From Selenomonadaceae bacterium (lineage in GTDB: Bacteria; Bacillota; Negativicutes; Selenomonadales; Selenomonadaceae), in NCBI GenBank assembly GCA_017476425.1, contig JAFUZV010000047.1, positions 1 to 64,000 of the forward strand: DNA of 64,000 nucleotides, given 5' to 3'. Both the position numbers and the translations under genes were made by a program. Position 1 is the first letter of the stretch. Each line of letters begins with the position of its first letter. A model generated the notes under the pieces. The model was given only the letters and a program-made list of their open reading frames with translations, made no database searches and had not been told where the DNA came from. Positions 38,101 through 46,443 of the stretch are shown piece after piece.

Positions 38101-39859
38101 GCATAAAATTTATTAGACGTTTAATTTTATCTTCCGAACTTCCGCCGCCACGTTTAATTTTGTCTTCCGAACTTTCGCCATCAACATTTAAACTGTTTGT
38201 ATATTCATTAATGATCATTAACGATCTCGCCGGAGCAAAATCAAATACATAACAATTTTCTTTTCGGTAAATTTTGCCGTCGATCTCTTGAGTGAATGGA
38301 TTCTGTGCACGAAATGCCGCTTGAATGTATTCAGTTGCACTTGTCATATTGCTAAGCATCAAAACCGCTGTCCAAGCCTTAATTGTTACGCCGGTGGTAA
38401 GTTGTCCAACACTAAGTGTTATCGTCTTATCGTGAGTGCTAATTGCTTTTTTAACACGATCAAAACTTTGTCTAATATATTTATCATCATTGACAGAATC
38501 GTTAGTTTTGCCATCGCCTGCCGCTAATACAATTTCATATTCACCAAAAATTTTATGCTTTTCTAAAAGATTTTTCATAGCCTTTGCACTGTTGACACGA
38601 TCGAAAAGCCAAAATGTGTGAGATAATTCATTGCGCAGATTTTCAGTTGAGAATGGAAATTTTTCATTCGTCGTTAAGGTGTCAAGAAATTTTTTAACGT
38701 CGCTTTCATAGATAAATTTTTCACCTTCAACTCTGAAAAATTCATTTAGATCGAAAGCATAATCAACATTAATTTCATCAGTGATATATAAACCTTGATT
38801 TACTTTATCAATGATAGCGTCTGATAATTTATATGTGAAAAAATTCAAACGTGGCATTAATTCATAAGGATTAGCCGTCGATCCATTCCAAGAAATTTTT
38901 GATTGTTGTTCATCTTCATAAGTCCAGTTGAAAATTTGATCGGCAGAAAATTTTTGATTAGCGATCGCTTTAAACGGTGTTCCGGACAAGTGCAAAGTAA
39001 ATTTTCTTTTGATATTGTCAAAAGCCCGATCAGTTTTAAAAGTATCAACGCCTTCGTGTGCTTCATCAATAATTAATAGTTCCCAATCAGTTTTAGCGAT
39101 CCATTTCAATTTGTCTAAAGTTCCGCCGAAATAAATAGATCCTTTCAAGCCTTGCAGACTTTCAAAAGCAATAAATTTTTCTGATTCGTTGCTTTCTAAT
39201 TCATCTTGAGTAAAAATATTTTTCTTTCCTTTGAGTGCATCATTATCGCTGACAAATTTATAATCAGTCTGCCAGGCAATAAATTTATTAAAGTCATCAA
39301 GCCACGAATTAGAAACGCTTGGGCGATTCGTAACGATCAAAACTTTTTTCAAATTCATTCGGCGAATCAATTCATAAGCTGACAAAACTTTTCCAAAACG
39401 TGGCTTTGCATTCCATAAAAATTCACTCGCTAAATTTTTCTCAAAATAATTTATTGTTTGATCAACTGCGGCTTGCTGTTCCGTGCGAAGTTGATAATTT
39501 TCATTAAGCGATCGATCATCTCTATCACGAAACCTATAAAAAATATCTCTTGCCTTAGTCGGATCAATTTTAAACCATTCTTTACGAAATTGAATATTGA
39601 AATTATCGATCAAATATCTATGAAAATCTCTGTCGCTGAAATATTCACCGCTACCGTCAGTATATCGTGCCTCAGACTGCCATTCAATTTTAAATTTTAT
39701 ATCAGCTGTACTTGTCTGCTGATAAATTCTTGTTTTAACTTCTTGTTCAGTATAACCGATTTTAATCCAGCCTTTGTGATAATTAACATCAGGCGTAGTA
39801 TAAACATAAATCATAGGTGAAATTTTTTTGTAAGGTTTAATTTTCGTTTTGTCCATCAT
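35111..39859 (-). CDS. Single-polypeptide restriction-modification enzyme: GIY-YIG-like nuclease, helicase, N6 DNA methylase
   Basis: A 1582-residue protein. Residues ~12-95 look like a T5orf172/GIY-YIG nuclease (IYVYTTPD, KGWIKIGYTEQEVKTRI). A superfamily 2 helicase follows, with AKPRFGKV at ~152-158, IIDEAHEG and LSGTPF. The methylase has FTPKNIVDLM, LEPAAGEGAFLIEIL and NPPYQED. A C-terminal recognition region ends the protein. The order nuclease-translocase-methylase-recognition is that of type ISP enzymes such as LlaBIII, which have an Mrr nuclease instead. The Walker A motif has Val where Thr/Ser is expected. The ATG at 39859 is inside the hemZ 3' end, with GAGG six bases upstream. Confidence 0.88.
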   Translation of the reverse strand: MMDKTKIKPYKKISPMIYVYTTPDVNYHKGWIKIGYTEQEVKTRIYQQTSTADIKFKIEWQSEARYTDGSGEYFSDRDFHRYLIDNFNIQFRKEWFKIDPTKARDIFYRFRDRDDRSLNENYQLRTEQQAAVDQTINYFEKNLASEFLWNAKPRFGKVLSAYELIRRMNLKKVLIVTNRPSVSNSWLDDFNKFIAWQTDYKFVSDNDALKGKKNIFTQDELESNESEKFIAFESLQGLKGSIYFGGTLDKLKWIAKTDWELLIIDEAHEGVDTFKTDRAFDNIKRKFTLHLSGTPFKAIANQKFSADQIFNWTYEDEQQSKISWNGSTANPYELMPRLNFFTYKLSDAIIDKVNQGLYITDEINVDYAFDLNEFFRVEGEKFIYESDVKKFLDTLTTNEKFPFSTENLRNELSHTFWLFDRVNSAKAMKNLLEKHKIFGEYEIVLAAGDGKTNDSVNDDKYIRQSFDRVKKAISTHDKTITLSVGQLTTGVTIKAWTAVLMLSNMTSATEYIQAAFRAQNPFTQEIDGKIYRKENCYVFDFAPARSLMIINEYTNSLNVDGESSEDKIKRGGGSSEDKIKRLINFMPVIAEDDNGRMVELDAAEILKIPTKIKVDHVVESGFMSNFLFDNVSNIFSASAAVREILEKVPPKENFSDKKNRGAMNNIEGLFINTAGDVAIPNEIIINKTDAIFGRKIYELETIEEMIDQSDQKTLPKKIVEAIKPTIETSIKDNYNLNQNQVKRLTKKIDNAAHKTFDNLNDDYTRRKKIIAIEATEDTAEKLAALSEDFQQKLIETTQKFLEESTQEIIRDVEIQREESFKRSAENDMRAHLRGFSRTIPSFIMAFSDSDHNGGRDIKLKNLETITTDEIFLEVTGITKDDFKFLRDGGERFNESTGKTEIFKGHLINEIIFDEAIQKFLDTKDRLANYFEEDHNEDIFNYIPPQKTNQIYTPRLIVNIMLDAAQIEISDLFDNPKRIFIDIYMKSGLYITEIVKRLYRSNKMKKFFPNDHDRLKHILENQVYGCAPTEIIYRIAKAYIFGASDSLKNISMKNFICANTIDYVNAGRLDKFLKIFLKVARTINEVLIKSDERIKKFGEVFTPKNIVDLMLNQIEDLNSKTILEPAAGEGAFLIEILRRKLQETTTIEKMLLALKSIYGIEKQADNVKITKENLKMIFLEHYEKIFDKTLDEESEIFAEMTAIINKNIICGDALEFFESLRNIFNDNLIDPYELQNGFIIGNPPYQEDRNKGNENYASPIYHRFLEESFKACDQVMMIHPARFLFNAGATPKDFNKKMLNDEHLKVIFYEPDSSKIFSNVDIKGGIAITFHDNNQNFGAIKIFIPFKELRSIYQKVVVDNKNFQPLSKIMYSRTSYRLTDKVHLDYPNAKDKLSKGHFYDMSTHIFTSIPNIFFDEQPNDDHEYIKILGRQNNERVYKWIRKDYVIDHETLYKFKVIVPDSNGSGAIKEVLTTPLVGEPLVGEPLVGYTETFLSVGAFDSEAEAVAALKFIKTKFARVLLGILKVTQHNPPETWAKVPLQDFTTNSDIDWAKSIAEIDQKLYKKYNLSTEEINFIESNVKAMT
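35384..35397. repeat. Perfect 14-base palindrome in the recognition region
   Basis: CAGAAACGTTTCTG is its own reverse complement and abuts the 15-base tandem repeat. It lies in coding sequence (YTETFLS). Confidence 0.7.
35402..35446 (-). repeat. 15-base tandem repeat in the restriction-modification gene
   Basis: Two identical copies of GCCGACAAGCGGCTC and a third ending in AGT. It encodes PLVGE repeated, within the C-terminal recognition region. Being a multiple of three, copy change would keep the frame. Confidence 0.93.
38118..38179 (-). repeat. 33-base tandem duplication in the restriction-modification gene
   Basis: Two near-identical 29-base blocks with period 33, coding SSEDKIKRGGG and SSEDKIKR in tandem, in the helicase region. 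Confidence 0.9.
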
Positions 39860-41333
39860 ATTTTGCCTCATCGTTTTGCAAAATAATTTTTTCTAATAAA
39901 TCATCACGCTTGCGAATGTAAATATCAACGTCTCTAATGTAAGTGATCAAATCTTTAGCATTGAAAACAGATTGAAGACAATTATTTTTGAAGTCAACAA
40001 TTTTAGTCGTCGCTGCGCCACCAACTCCGATAATTGTTTGTCGTTCGTCCATAATCTGCACGTTATAAATTCCTTCTGCGCCGTCAAGACAATAGCCGAC
40101 ATTTTCAATTTGTCCACTCATATAACCTTGACGATAGAGATAATAAGGCTTGTAATTTTGCGAACGAATTAATTTTTCAGCAATGATCGCCATATCTCTA
40201 ACAATTTGATCGCTCGGCAATTTTAATTTGTTGAGATCGATCAGATCGTCAGCAAGATTCATTTGTAACCTTGATCCACGTTTAAGTGCTAAAGCGTGAA
40301 TTGTTATATCGTCCGGCTTGAGTTTCAAAACTTCTTCAACGCTAAATTTAACGTCGTCGACACTTTCACCCGGCAAGCCTAAAATTAAATCCATATTAAT
40401 CAGCCACTCACCATTTGATCTAAGATCGTTGAAAGCATTAATAATATCAGTCGGTGAATGACGACGACCGATCAAATCAAGCGTCCTTTGTCTCATCGTT
40501 TGAGGATTAACACTCACACGATTAACTTTGCATTGATTCATAACAGCGATCTTTTCAAAGTTGATCGTATCCGGGCGACCGCATTCAACAGTAAATTCTT
40601 TCGTGTACTCTTGATAAAACGATTCAAAAATCATTTTCATCATTTGAGCAAAAAAAATATTCGGCAATGCAGTTGGAGTTCCACCGCCGATATAAATATT
40701 TTGCACTTTGAAATTGTAACGATCGATCAAATTTCTTGCTGACTCAATATCTTTTTGTAATGCCGCCATAAATTCAGAAATTTTTTTATCATTAGGTAAT
40801 ACATTCGACGGAAATGAACAATAAAGACATCTCGTCACACAAAAAGGTATTCCAACATAAACGCTAATAGTTTTCTCGTCAGAAGTTTTCAAGATCGGAA
40901 TTTGTTTCAAAGCAACTTCAGTTAAAAGTCTAGCTTTCTCATCACTAACAAGATAATCTGCTTTGATTCTTTCAATCAAAAATTCTGCATTCTGCATTCT
41001 ACATTCTAAATTATTATTTGATCTTATCCAGCGGTGAATGATCTTTGTTGGTCTTACGCCGTGCATAATTCCATAAGGTGCAGACTCTTTACCAAAATTT
41101 TCAACAAAAATTTCATAAAGATTTTTTTTAACAAGCCGGTGAATTTCTGCGCCTTCACGTTCAAGCGGATTGATCGAATCACTTTTAATAAAAATTTTTC
41201 CGCCGATCGTTAATTGCGTCGTAACAATTCCATTGCTAAGATCATTTTCAATCAACAATTCATCATCGATCTTGAAAAGCGTTAAAACTTCACGAGTAAT
41301 TTTTTTAATAACTTCTGTATCTTCTAATTTCAT
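39837..41333 (-). CDS. hemZ: Coproporphyrinogen dehydrogenase-like radical SAM protein HemZ
   Basis: About 498 residues, matching the ~500-residue Bacillus HemZ. The CX3CX2C cluster motif is in FCVTRCLYCSFPSN, with further HemN-family marks IYIGGGTPTAL, VNPQTMRQRTL and LILGLPGES. The N-terminal domain APYGIMHGVRPTKIIHRW is typical of HemZ. It acts in anaerobic oxidation of coproporphyrinogen, though not all family members do. A heptamer repeat is inserted before the radical SAM core. Start is uncertain: ATG 41333 or TTG 41342. The 3' end overlaps the restriction-modification gene by 23 bases. Confidence 0.9.
   Translation of the reverse strand: MKLEDTEVIKKITREVLTLFKIDDELLIENDLSNGIVTTQLTIGGKIFIKSDSINPLEREGAEIHRLVKKNLYEIFVENFGKESAPYGIMHGVRPTKIIHRWIRSNNNLECRMQNAEFLIERIKADYLVSDEKARLLTEVALKQIPILKTSDEKTISVYVGIPFCVTRCLYCSFPSNVLPNDKKISEFMAALQKDIESARNLIDRYNFKVQNIYIGGGTPTALPNIFFAQMMKMIFESFYQEYTKEFTVECGRPDTINFEKIAVMNQCKVNRVSVNPQTMRQRTLDLIGRRHSPTDIINAFNDLRSNGEWLINMDLILGLPGESVDDVKFSVEEVLKLKPDDITIHALALKRGSRLQMNLADDLIDLNKLKLPSDQIVRDMAIIAEKLIRSQNYKPYYLYRQGYMSGQIENVGYCLDGAEGIYNVQIMDERQTIIGVGGAATTKIVDFKNNCLQSVFNAKDLITYIRDVDIYIRKRDDLLEKIILQNDEAKYDGQNEN
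40983..41010 (-). repeat. Heptanucleotide tandem repeat, GAATGYA family, inside hemZ
   Basis: Read on the minus strand: TTTAGAA, TGTAGAA, TGCAGAA, TGCAGAA, with AATT flanks. It encodes NLECRMQNAEF in frame. Confidence 0.9.
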
Positions 41334-41348
41334 AGCCCTCAACCAAAA

Positions 41349-42350
41349 TTATTTTTTCTTGAATTTCTTTGCTAATTTTGAAATCATCGATCTATTCAAA
41401 AGTATCAATCGACATTTTTCAAGACAATTTATCACTTTATCATATTGTGGATCAATCTTTAAAGAGTTTTCAAAATCTTTTATCGCCTCTTTATATCGTT
41501 TAAGATGCATATAACATTCACCACGATTATTATAAGCCGTTGCTAAAGCCGCCTCTTCAATGTCTTCCATTTCGATCGCTAAAGTTAAATTTTTAATTCC
41601 TTCTTCAAATTCATCTAAATTGTTATAAGCACAGCCGAGATTAATATAAGCCTCAATTTCACAGTCAATATTTGAATCCATTTCAAGGACTCTTTTATAG
41701 TCCTCAATGGATTTTTCAAATTGATCTGTTTCAAGATAATTTCTACCGCGATAAAGATAAAAATGCACTTGTCCATCATCTAAATTAATTGCACGAGTAT
41801 AATCTTTGATAGCTTTTTTAGGTCGATTTGCTTCTTCATAAACATAAGCACGATAAGCATAATAATGCGGCTCATTAGGTTCTATACTTATACCTTTGTT
41901 GAGATCTTTTAAAGCACGATCATAATCTCCGAGCTTGCCATAAGCGCAGCCGCGCCAAATATAGGCATCATAATTATCCGGAAAAACTGGAATCGCTTTA
42001 TTTAAATCCTCGACCGCTTTTTTATATTCTTCAATGAAGAAATAACATTTGCCGCGATAATAATACAGTGCCATATCTTTAGAACCTAAACTAAACGACT
42101 TTGAATAATCTAATATAGCACGGCTGTATTCTTCTAAACTGAAATAACAATATGCTCTTAAGGCAAATACTGCAGGATCTTTTGGATTTAAATTTATCGT
42201 CTCTGAAAAATCACTAATCGCCCGATAATATTGTTCAAGTTGAGTATAAGCAAAGCCGCGTTGAAAATAAGCCATATCATTTTTTTTGTCGAGTCTTATC
42301 GCCTTTGTACATTCAGAAATTATGCGTTCTAAATCTTCTCTGTTAGACAT
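41349..42350 (-). CDS. Tetratricopeptide repeat protein
   Basis: A 333-residue protein made almost wholly of about eight TPR units (for example AYFQRGFAYTQLEQYYRAI and AYNNRGECYMHLKRYKEAI), ending in a basic tail KLAKKFKKK. No signal peptide is seen, so a cytoplasmic scaffold is likely. The start at 42350 has GAGGTGA eight bases before it. It lies between a periplasmic M23 peptidase and hemZ in one leftward run. No specific partner is known. Confidence 0.9.
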   Translation of the reverse strand: MSNREDLERIISECTKAIRLDKKNDMAYFQRGFAYTQLEQYYRAISDFSETINLNPKDPAVFALRAYCYFSLEEYSRAILDYSKSFSLGSKDMALYYYRGKCYFFIEEYKKAVEDLNKAIPVFPDNYDAYIWRGCAYGKLGDYDRALKDLNKGISIEPNEPHYYAYRAYVYEEANRPKKAIKDYTRAINLDDGQVHFYLYRGRNYLETDQFEKSIEDYKRVLEMDSNIDCEIEAYINLGCAYNNLDEFEEGIKNLTLAIEMEDIEEAALATAYNNRGECYMHLKRYKEAIKDFENSLKIDPQYDKVINCLEKCRLILLNRSMISKLAKKFKKK

Positions 42351-42377
42351 ATTTTGATTCACCTCTTATAATATTTA

Positions 42378-42821
42378 TTAATTCCATAAACTCAAAGGAT
42401 CAGCGTAAACATAATTTGTACCGTCATTAATAATATATTCTAAATGAAGATGCGGCCCGGTTGAATAGCCGGTACTGCCAACAGCGGCGATAATTTCACC
42501 GGCAAGGACATTTTGATTGATCGAAACATAAATTGCACTGCAATGAGCATAGCGAGTATAAGCGTCAATCTGTCGATGATAAATCAAAACTTGATTTCCG
42601 TAACCATCACCAAAATCACCAACACTAACAATTTCACCGTCAAATAAAGCGACTATATTTAAACCATATTCATAACCGAGATCAACGCCGCTATGAAATT
42701 TCATTTCGCCGCTGATTGGATGAACTCGCCAGCCGAAAGGTGAAGTTACCGGCAAGTCAACAGCCTCAACCATTGCACTAAAATTAAAAATCAAAATTAC
42801 AATCAAAAAAATTTTTTTCAA
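42378..42821 (-). CDS. Secreted M23-family peptidase
   Basis: A 147-residue protein with a signal peptide (KKIFLIVILIFNFSAMVEA) and one LytM/M23 domain. The zinc-binding residues are in FHSGVDLGY and GPHLHLEY. The domain starts at PVTSPFGWRVHPISGEM. These enzymes cut peptide crosslinks in peptidoglycan, or activate amidases when degenerate; the zinc ligands here look intact. The start is probably TTG at 42821 with GGTGA upstream; a GTG at 42830 is the alternative. Confidence 0.9.
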   Translation of the reverse strand: MKKIFLIVILIFNFSAMVEAVDLPVTSPFGWRVHPISGEMKFHSGVDLGYEYGLNIVALFDGEIVSVGDFGDGYGNQVLIYHRQIDAYTRYAHCSAIYVSINQNVLAGEIIAAVGSTGYSTGPHLHLEYIINDGTNYVYADPLSLWN

Positions 42822-42833
42822 AAAATTCACCAG

Positions 42834-43448
42834 CTACTTCAATAGAAAATAAATTGCACTAAGACAAAAGTAAGGACCATATGCAAAAACATCTTGACGA
42901 TCTTTTTGACTTGTGATTATCATTATAAGCGCAGCTATTCCGCCTAAAATTGCACCGGTAGTAACGATCGAAAATAATTTACTCGTACCGAACCATAAGC
43001 CAAGAACGAAAATTAATTTTATATCGCCGCCGCCTAATGCACCATTTGAAATTGTCGCCAAAACGAAGAATATAAATCCACCGACAAATGCTGCGATCAA
43101 ATGATTGATTATCGACAAGTGAAGTTGAAAAATCGAAAGCAAGCCGATCACTATGAATGGTACGATCATTTTGTCGAAAATTACATATTGTTCAAAGTCT
43201 GTTATGGTTATCAACAATAAAAAAAATGCAGCAATCGTCGCGTAAATCATTTGTAATACGGGCATTTCTGCAAGTCGAGACAGACAAATAAATATTGCGA
43301 TCATCAAAAAAATTTTTCTAAAGCGACTTCTTGATTCAATTTCATCTGGAAAACTCAACGGTGCAAGCGGCGTTTTATATAAATAATCGATCCAGCTTGA
43401 GCCAAGCGACATAAGCAAAAATGAAATTACAACGAAAAAAATTATCAA
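42834..43448 (-). CDS. A24-family prepilin peptidase, catalytic domain only
   Basis: A 204-residue, six-to-seven-helix membrane protein. The two catalytic aspartates are in ITDFEQYVI and GALGGGDIKLIF (GXGXGD-type motif). The N-terminal cysteine-rich methylase domain of full PilD is absent, as in the short CpaA-like forms. It should cleave leader peptides of type IV pilin-like proteins, yet no pilin genes lie in the window. The TTG at 43448 is one base past the DUF192 stop and has GAGGG five bases before it, showing coupling. Confidence 0.88.
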   Translation of the reverse strand: MIIFFVVISFLLMSLGSSWIDYLYKTPLAPLSFPDEIESRSRFRKIFLMIAIFICLSRLAEMPVLQMIYATIAAFFLLLITITDFEQYVIFDKMIVPFIVIGLLSIFQLHLSIINHLIAAFVGGFIFFVLATISNGALGGGDIKLIFVLGLWFGTSKLFSIVTTGAILGGIAALIMIITSQKDRQDVFAYGPYFCLSAIYFLLK

Positions 43449-43449
43449 G

Positions 43450-43773
43450 TTATCCCTCAACCTCAAAAATTAATTTCTGACCAACTTTATAATTCAATCG
43501 ATCTGCTTCACCTGCAACAATCTCAAGCACTGCATAAGCATTAAGACAGATCGAAAATCCAATATACGGCTTGAGATTTTTAACGATCTTTTTGATCACA
43601 AAATTTTTATCGACATAGACAGCATCGATCGAAAATCTCATAAAAAGCATATGAATACTGTTGCAAGGAACTATCAACAGTCCGTGATTAGATTCTAAAT
43701 TTTTTCTAAACATTAGTCCGAGAAGTCTGCTAAAAAATTTATCAGCAATTTTTACTTTCATCACAAATATCAT
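43450..43773 (-). CDS. DUF192 family protein
   Basis: A 107-residue protein with the DUF192 blocks ADKFFSRLLGLMFRK, VPCNSIHMLFMRFSIDAVYVD and LKPYIGFS. No signal peptide is present. The function is unknown; it often sits beside pilus or secretion genes, and here it is coupled to the prepilin peptidase. Start uncertain (43773 or 43761), since neither ATG has a good ribosome-binding site. Confidence 0.85.
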   Translation of the reverse strand: MIFVMKVKIADKFFSRLLGLMFRKNLESNHGLLIVPCNSIHMLFMRFSIDAVYVDKNFVIKKIVKNLKPYIGFSICLNAYAVLEIVAGEADRLNYKVGQKLIFEVEG

Positions 43774-43787
43774 TCTTTAAACAAAAT

Positions 43788-43817
43788 TTTTCTGATTATA
43801 ACTTATCAATCAGAAAA
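43788..43817. repeat. Inverted repeat between divergent DUF192 and cbiA genes
   Basis: TTTTCTGATT at 43788-43797 and AATCAGAAAA at 43808-43817 are perfect ten-base arms with a ten-base loop. Placed between two divergent genes, with no T-run after it, so an operator is likelier than a terminator. Confidence 0.6.
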
Positions 43818-43900
43818 TCTCAAGTTATTTAGAAAAGTTTAATCAATCAAAAAGACGAATGAAAAAATAAATTTAAAAATTTTTTTAAGAGGGGATAAAT

Positions 43901-45262
43901 ATGAAAATTAAAATTCCACGACTTGTTATCGCAGCAACTCAAAGCGGCAGCGGTAAGACGACGATCACTGTCGGAATAATTGCGGCTTTGAAAGCTCGCG
44001 GCTTAAAAGTTCAATCGTATAAAATCGGTCCGGATTATATTGATCCCGGTTATCATTCTTTAGCATCTGATCGACTAGCTCATAATCTTGATTCTTGGCT
44101 TGTTAATAAAGAGACGTTGAAAGAAATTTTTATTGAAACGTCAAGAGATTCTGACATTGCGATTATTGAAGGCGTTATGGGACTTTATGACGGCGGTAAA
44201 AATGGAATAAGTTCAACGGCGGAAATTGCAAAAATTCTTGACGCGCCGATCATTTTAGTTATCGACGTTAAAAGTATGGGCACATCAGCAGCGGCGATCG
44301 CTCTTGGATTTCGTGAATACGATCAAGAAATTAATTTAGCCGGTGTGATCTTAAATCGTGTTGGATCAGATAATCACAAAAAAATTATTGAAGAGGCACT
44401 AAATGATCTGAATATAAAATGTTTCGGAGCGATCAAACGTGATAAAAATCTTTCAACGTCGGAGAGACATTTAGGACTTTTGCCGACAAGTGAGAATGAT
44501 ACAAGCGATCTGATCAAAAATATTCGTGATTCGATCTCTTCACAAGTCGATATTAATTCATTAATTAAAATTTCAAATTCACAAAGCGAAATTAAACTTC
44601 AAAAAAATAATTCTACATTCTGCATTCTACATTCTGAATTAAAAATCGCTGTTGCGAATGATGAGGCTTTCAATTTTTATTATCCGGAAAGTTTAAGAGT
44701 ACTTGAAAATTTCGGAGCAAAAATTATAAAGTTTAGTCCTTTGCACGATTCAAAATTGCCTAAAGTCGACGGACTCATAATCGGCGGCGGTTTTCCTGAA
44801 ATGTTTGCTGATCAACTTGAAAGAAATATTTCAATGCGTGAGTCGATCAAAATTGCCGCTGATGACGGCTTGCCGATCTTTGCTGAATGTGGCGGCTATA
44901 TGTATTTGATGAATGAGCTTGTCGACTTCAATGGCAAAAGTTTTAAGATGATCGGCGTGATCGATAACTCAGCAAAAATGAATGATCGTCTTCAAATGGT
45001 CGGCTATGTTGAGGCTAAATTAAATACTGATTGTATTCTTGGCAAATGTGGTGATACTTTTCACGCTCACGAGTTTCATTTTTCAAGCGAAATTTTTGAC
45101 TGCAAACAAAATATTTTTCAATGTGTTAGAATACGCAATGATCAAAGATATTCTGCGGGATTTTTCAATAAAAATATCGTTGCGTCATATTTACACATAC
45201 ATTTTGCAGGTTGCATTGAGGCGGCGAAAAATTTCATTGAGAGTTGCAAAAACTACAAATAA
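43901..45262 (+). CDS. cbiA: Cobyrinate a,c-diamide synthase
   Basis: A 453-residue glutamine-dependent synthetase. The N-terminal ATP domain has TQSGSGKTTITVG, YKIGPDYIDPGYH and EGVMGLYDG. The C-terminal glutaminase has GGGFPEMFADQL, FAECGGYMYL with the nucleophile cysteine, and the late SYLHIHF. It amidates the a and c side chains of cobyrinate in cobalamin synthesis. A GAATGYA repeat lies exactly in the linker between the two domains (STFCILHSELK). No cobalamin riboswitch was recognised upstream, where there are only about 130 bases. It is monocistronic with a terminator. Confidence 0.97.
   Translation: MKIKIPRLVIAATQSGSGKTTITVGIIAALKARGLKVQSYKIGPDYIDPGYHSLASDRLAHNLDSWLVNKETLKEIFIETSRDSDIAIIEGVMGLYDGGKNGISSTAEIAKILDAPIILVIDVKSMGTSAAAIALGFREYDQEINLAGVILNRVGSDNHKKIIEEALNDLNIKCFGAIKRDKNLSTSERHLGLLPTSENDTSDLIKNIRDSISSQVDINSLIKISNSQSEIKLQKNNSTFCILHSELKIAVANDEAFNFYYPESLRVLENFGAKIIKFSPLHDSKLPKVDGLIIGGGFPEMFADQLERNISMRESIKIAADDGLPIFAECGGYMYLMNELVDFNGKSFKMIGVIDNSAKMNDRLQMVGYVEAKLNTDCILGKCGDTFHAHEFHFSSEIFDCKQNIFQCVRIRNDQRYSAGFFNKNIVASYLHIHFAGCIEAAKNFIESCKNYK
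44611..44638 (-). repeat. Heptanucleotide tandem repeat, GAATGYA family, inside cbiA
   Basis: On the plus strand TTCTACA, TTCTGCA, TTCTACA, TTCTGAA; on the minus strand this is the GAATGYA triple with AATT flanks. The repeat is opposite in orientation to its host gene. Confidence 0.9.
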
Positions 45263-45289
45263 TTCTAATTAAACTGACAGTAACAATAA

Positions 45290-45327
45290 AAAAGAGGCAA
45301 CGATTAAATTTCCTCGCTGCCTCTTTT
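45290..45327 (+). terminator. Rho-independent terminator after cbiA, bidirectional
   Basis: AAAAGAGGCA (45290-45299) pairs with TGCCTCTTTT (45318-45327). It suits both cbiA and the convergent glycosyltransferase gene. Confidence 0.9.
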
Positions 45328-45348
45328 AATTTGCCTTCATTTATTCAA

Positions 45349-46359
45349 TCAATTATTATTGAGATTAGCCGCATTGAAGAGATAAGAAATCAACGCGGCA
45401 TTTTGTCCAAAAATCGGTGTCAACTTCTCACGATTCAAAACGTCAATCAAATGCACTGGATATTTTTTGTAAACTTCCTCAAAATAATCAAGGTGTTCAC
45501 GCATAAAGAAATCAAGCACTTTGTATTTATAGTCGAGATTCTCAACAAAAAATTTCTGCTTACTCATAAATTGATCAAAAATTTTCATACCTTCAATAAT
45601 GACTTCAAGATACATTTTGATCAACTGTTCCGCTGTAACGCTGCGATGTTGAATTGATCCTTGACGATAGCGATACATATAAAAGACGTTCGGAATACGA
45701 AAATATTTTTTTGCAAGACACAACGATTTAAAACAAAATGGCATATCTTCAGAGTAAGTAAGATTAGCAAATTCGATCTTATTGCTTAATAAAAAATCTC
45801 TTCTGAAAAATTTATTCCAGCACGACCAGATAAAACCTTTTTGACAATAAATATTCATTCGATCAGAAAGATTTTCACTTACAGCTTGAATTTTTTTAAC
45901 CGGCTTGAAATTTTCCCAAGTTTTGAGACCAACAGGCGTAGTTGTCAAAAAATCTTCACTGCCATCAAGCGATGTGATAAATTGATTAGCGTGAAGAACT
46001 TCTGCTTGAGTCTCTTCAGCAATTTTAAAAAGTTCCTCAAGTGCTGTATCAGTAAAAAGATCATCGCTGTCAAGAAAAGTTATGTACTCACCTTTAGCAA
46101 GTTTAATACCTTTATTGCGAAGTGGTCCAGGCGATCCATTATTTTTTTTCTGCTTAATTAATTGAAGTCGTCCATTGAATTTATCAGCAAAACTTTCAAC
46201 AATTTTAACTGAATTATCAGTGCTGCAATCGTCAATAACGATCAATTCAAAATCTTTAAAAGTCTGAGCTAAAACGCTTTCAAGACATTGAGTAATATAT
46301 TTTTCAGTGTTGTACATAGGAACGATCACTGAAATTTTCGGTGAGAAATTTTTTTCCAT
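45349..46359 (-). CDS. Family 2 glycosyltransferase
   Basis: A 336-residue GT-A transferase starting ISVIVPMYNTEKYITQCLES, with the nucleotide-binding IDDCSTDNS and the metal-binding LDSDD. The C-terminal part is the helix-rich extension common in LPS and capsule enzymes. It probably adds a sugar to an envelope glycan on the cytoplasmic face. It stands alone between a terminator and the malic enzyme gene. Confidence 0.93.
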   Translation of the reverse strand: MEKNFSPKISVIVPMYNTEKYITQCLESVLAQTFKDFELIVIDDCSTDNSVKIVESFADKFNGRLQLIKQKKNNGSPGPLRNKGIKLAKGEYITFLDSDDLFTDTALEELFKIAEETQAEVLHANQFITSLDGSEDFLTTTPVGLKTWENFKPVKKIQAVSENLSDRMNIYCQKGFIWSCWNKFFRRDFLLSNKIEFANLTYSEDMPFCFKSLCLAKKYFRIPNVFYMYRYRQGSIQHRSVTAEQLIKMYLEVIIEGMKIFDQFMSKQKFFVENLDYKYKVLDFFMREHLDYFEEVYKKYPVHLIDVLNREKLTPIFGQNAALISYLFNAANLNNN

Positions 46360-46443
46360 AATCTATTCTCCAATTCCAAAAAAAAATTTTATCTCACAAC
46401 GATCAACGAGTGAAATAAAATTTTTAATTAATTCTATCGAAAA

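Noticed and set aside
43774-43900. Cobalamin riboswitch before cbiA
   Set aside because: The region is too short (127 bases) and lacks the B12-box.
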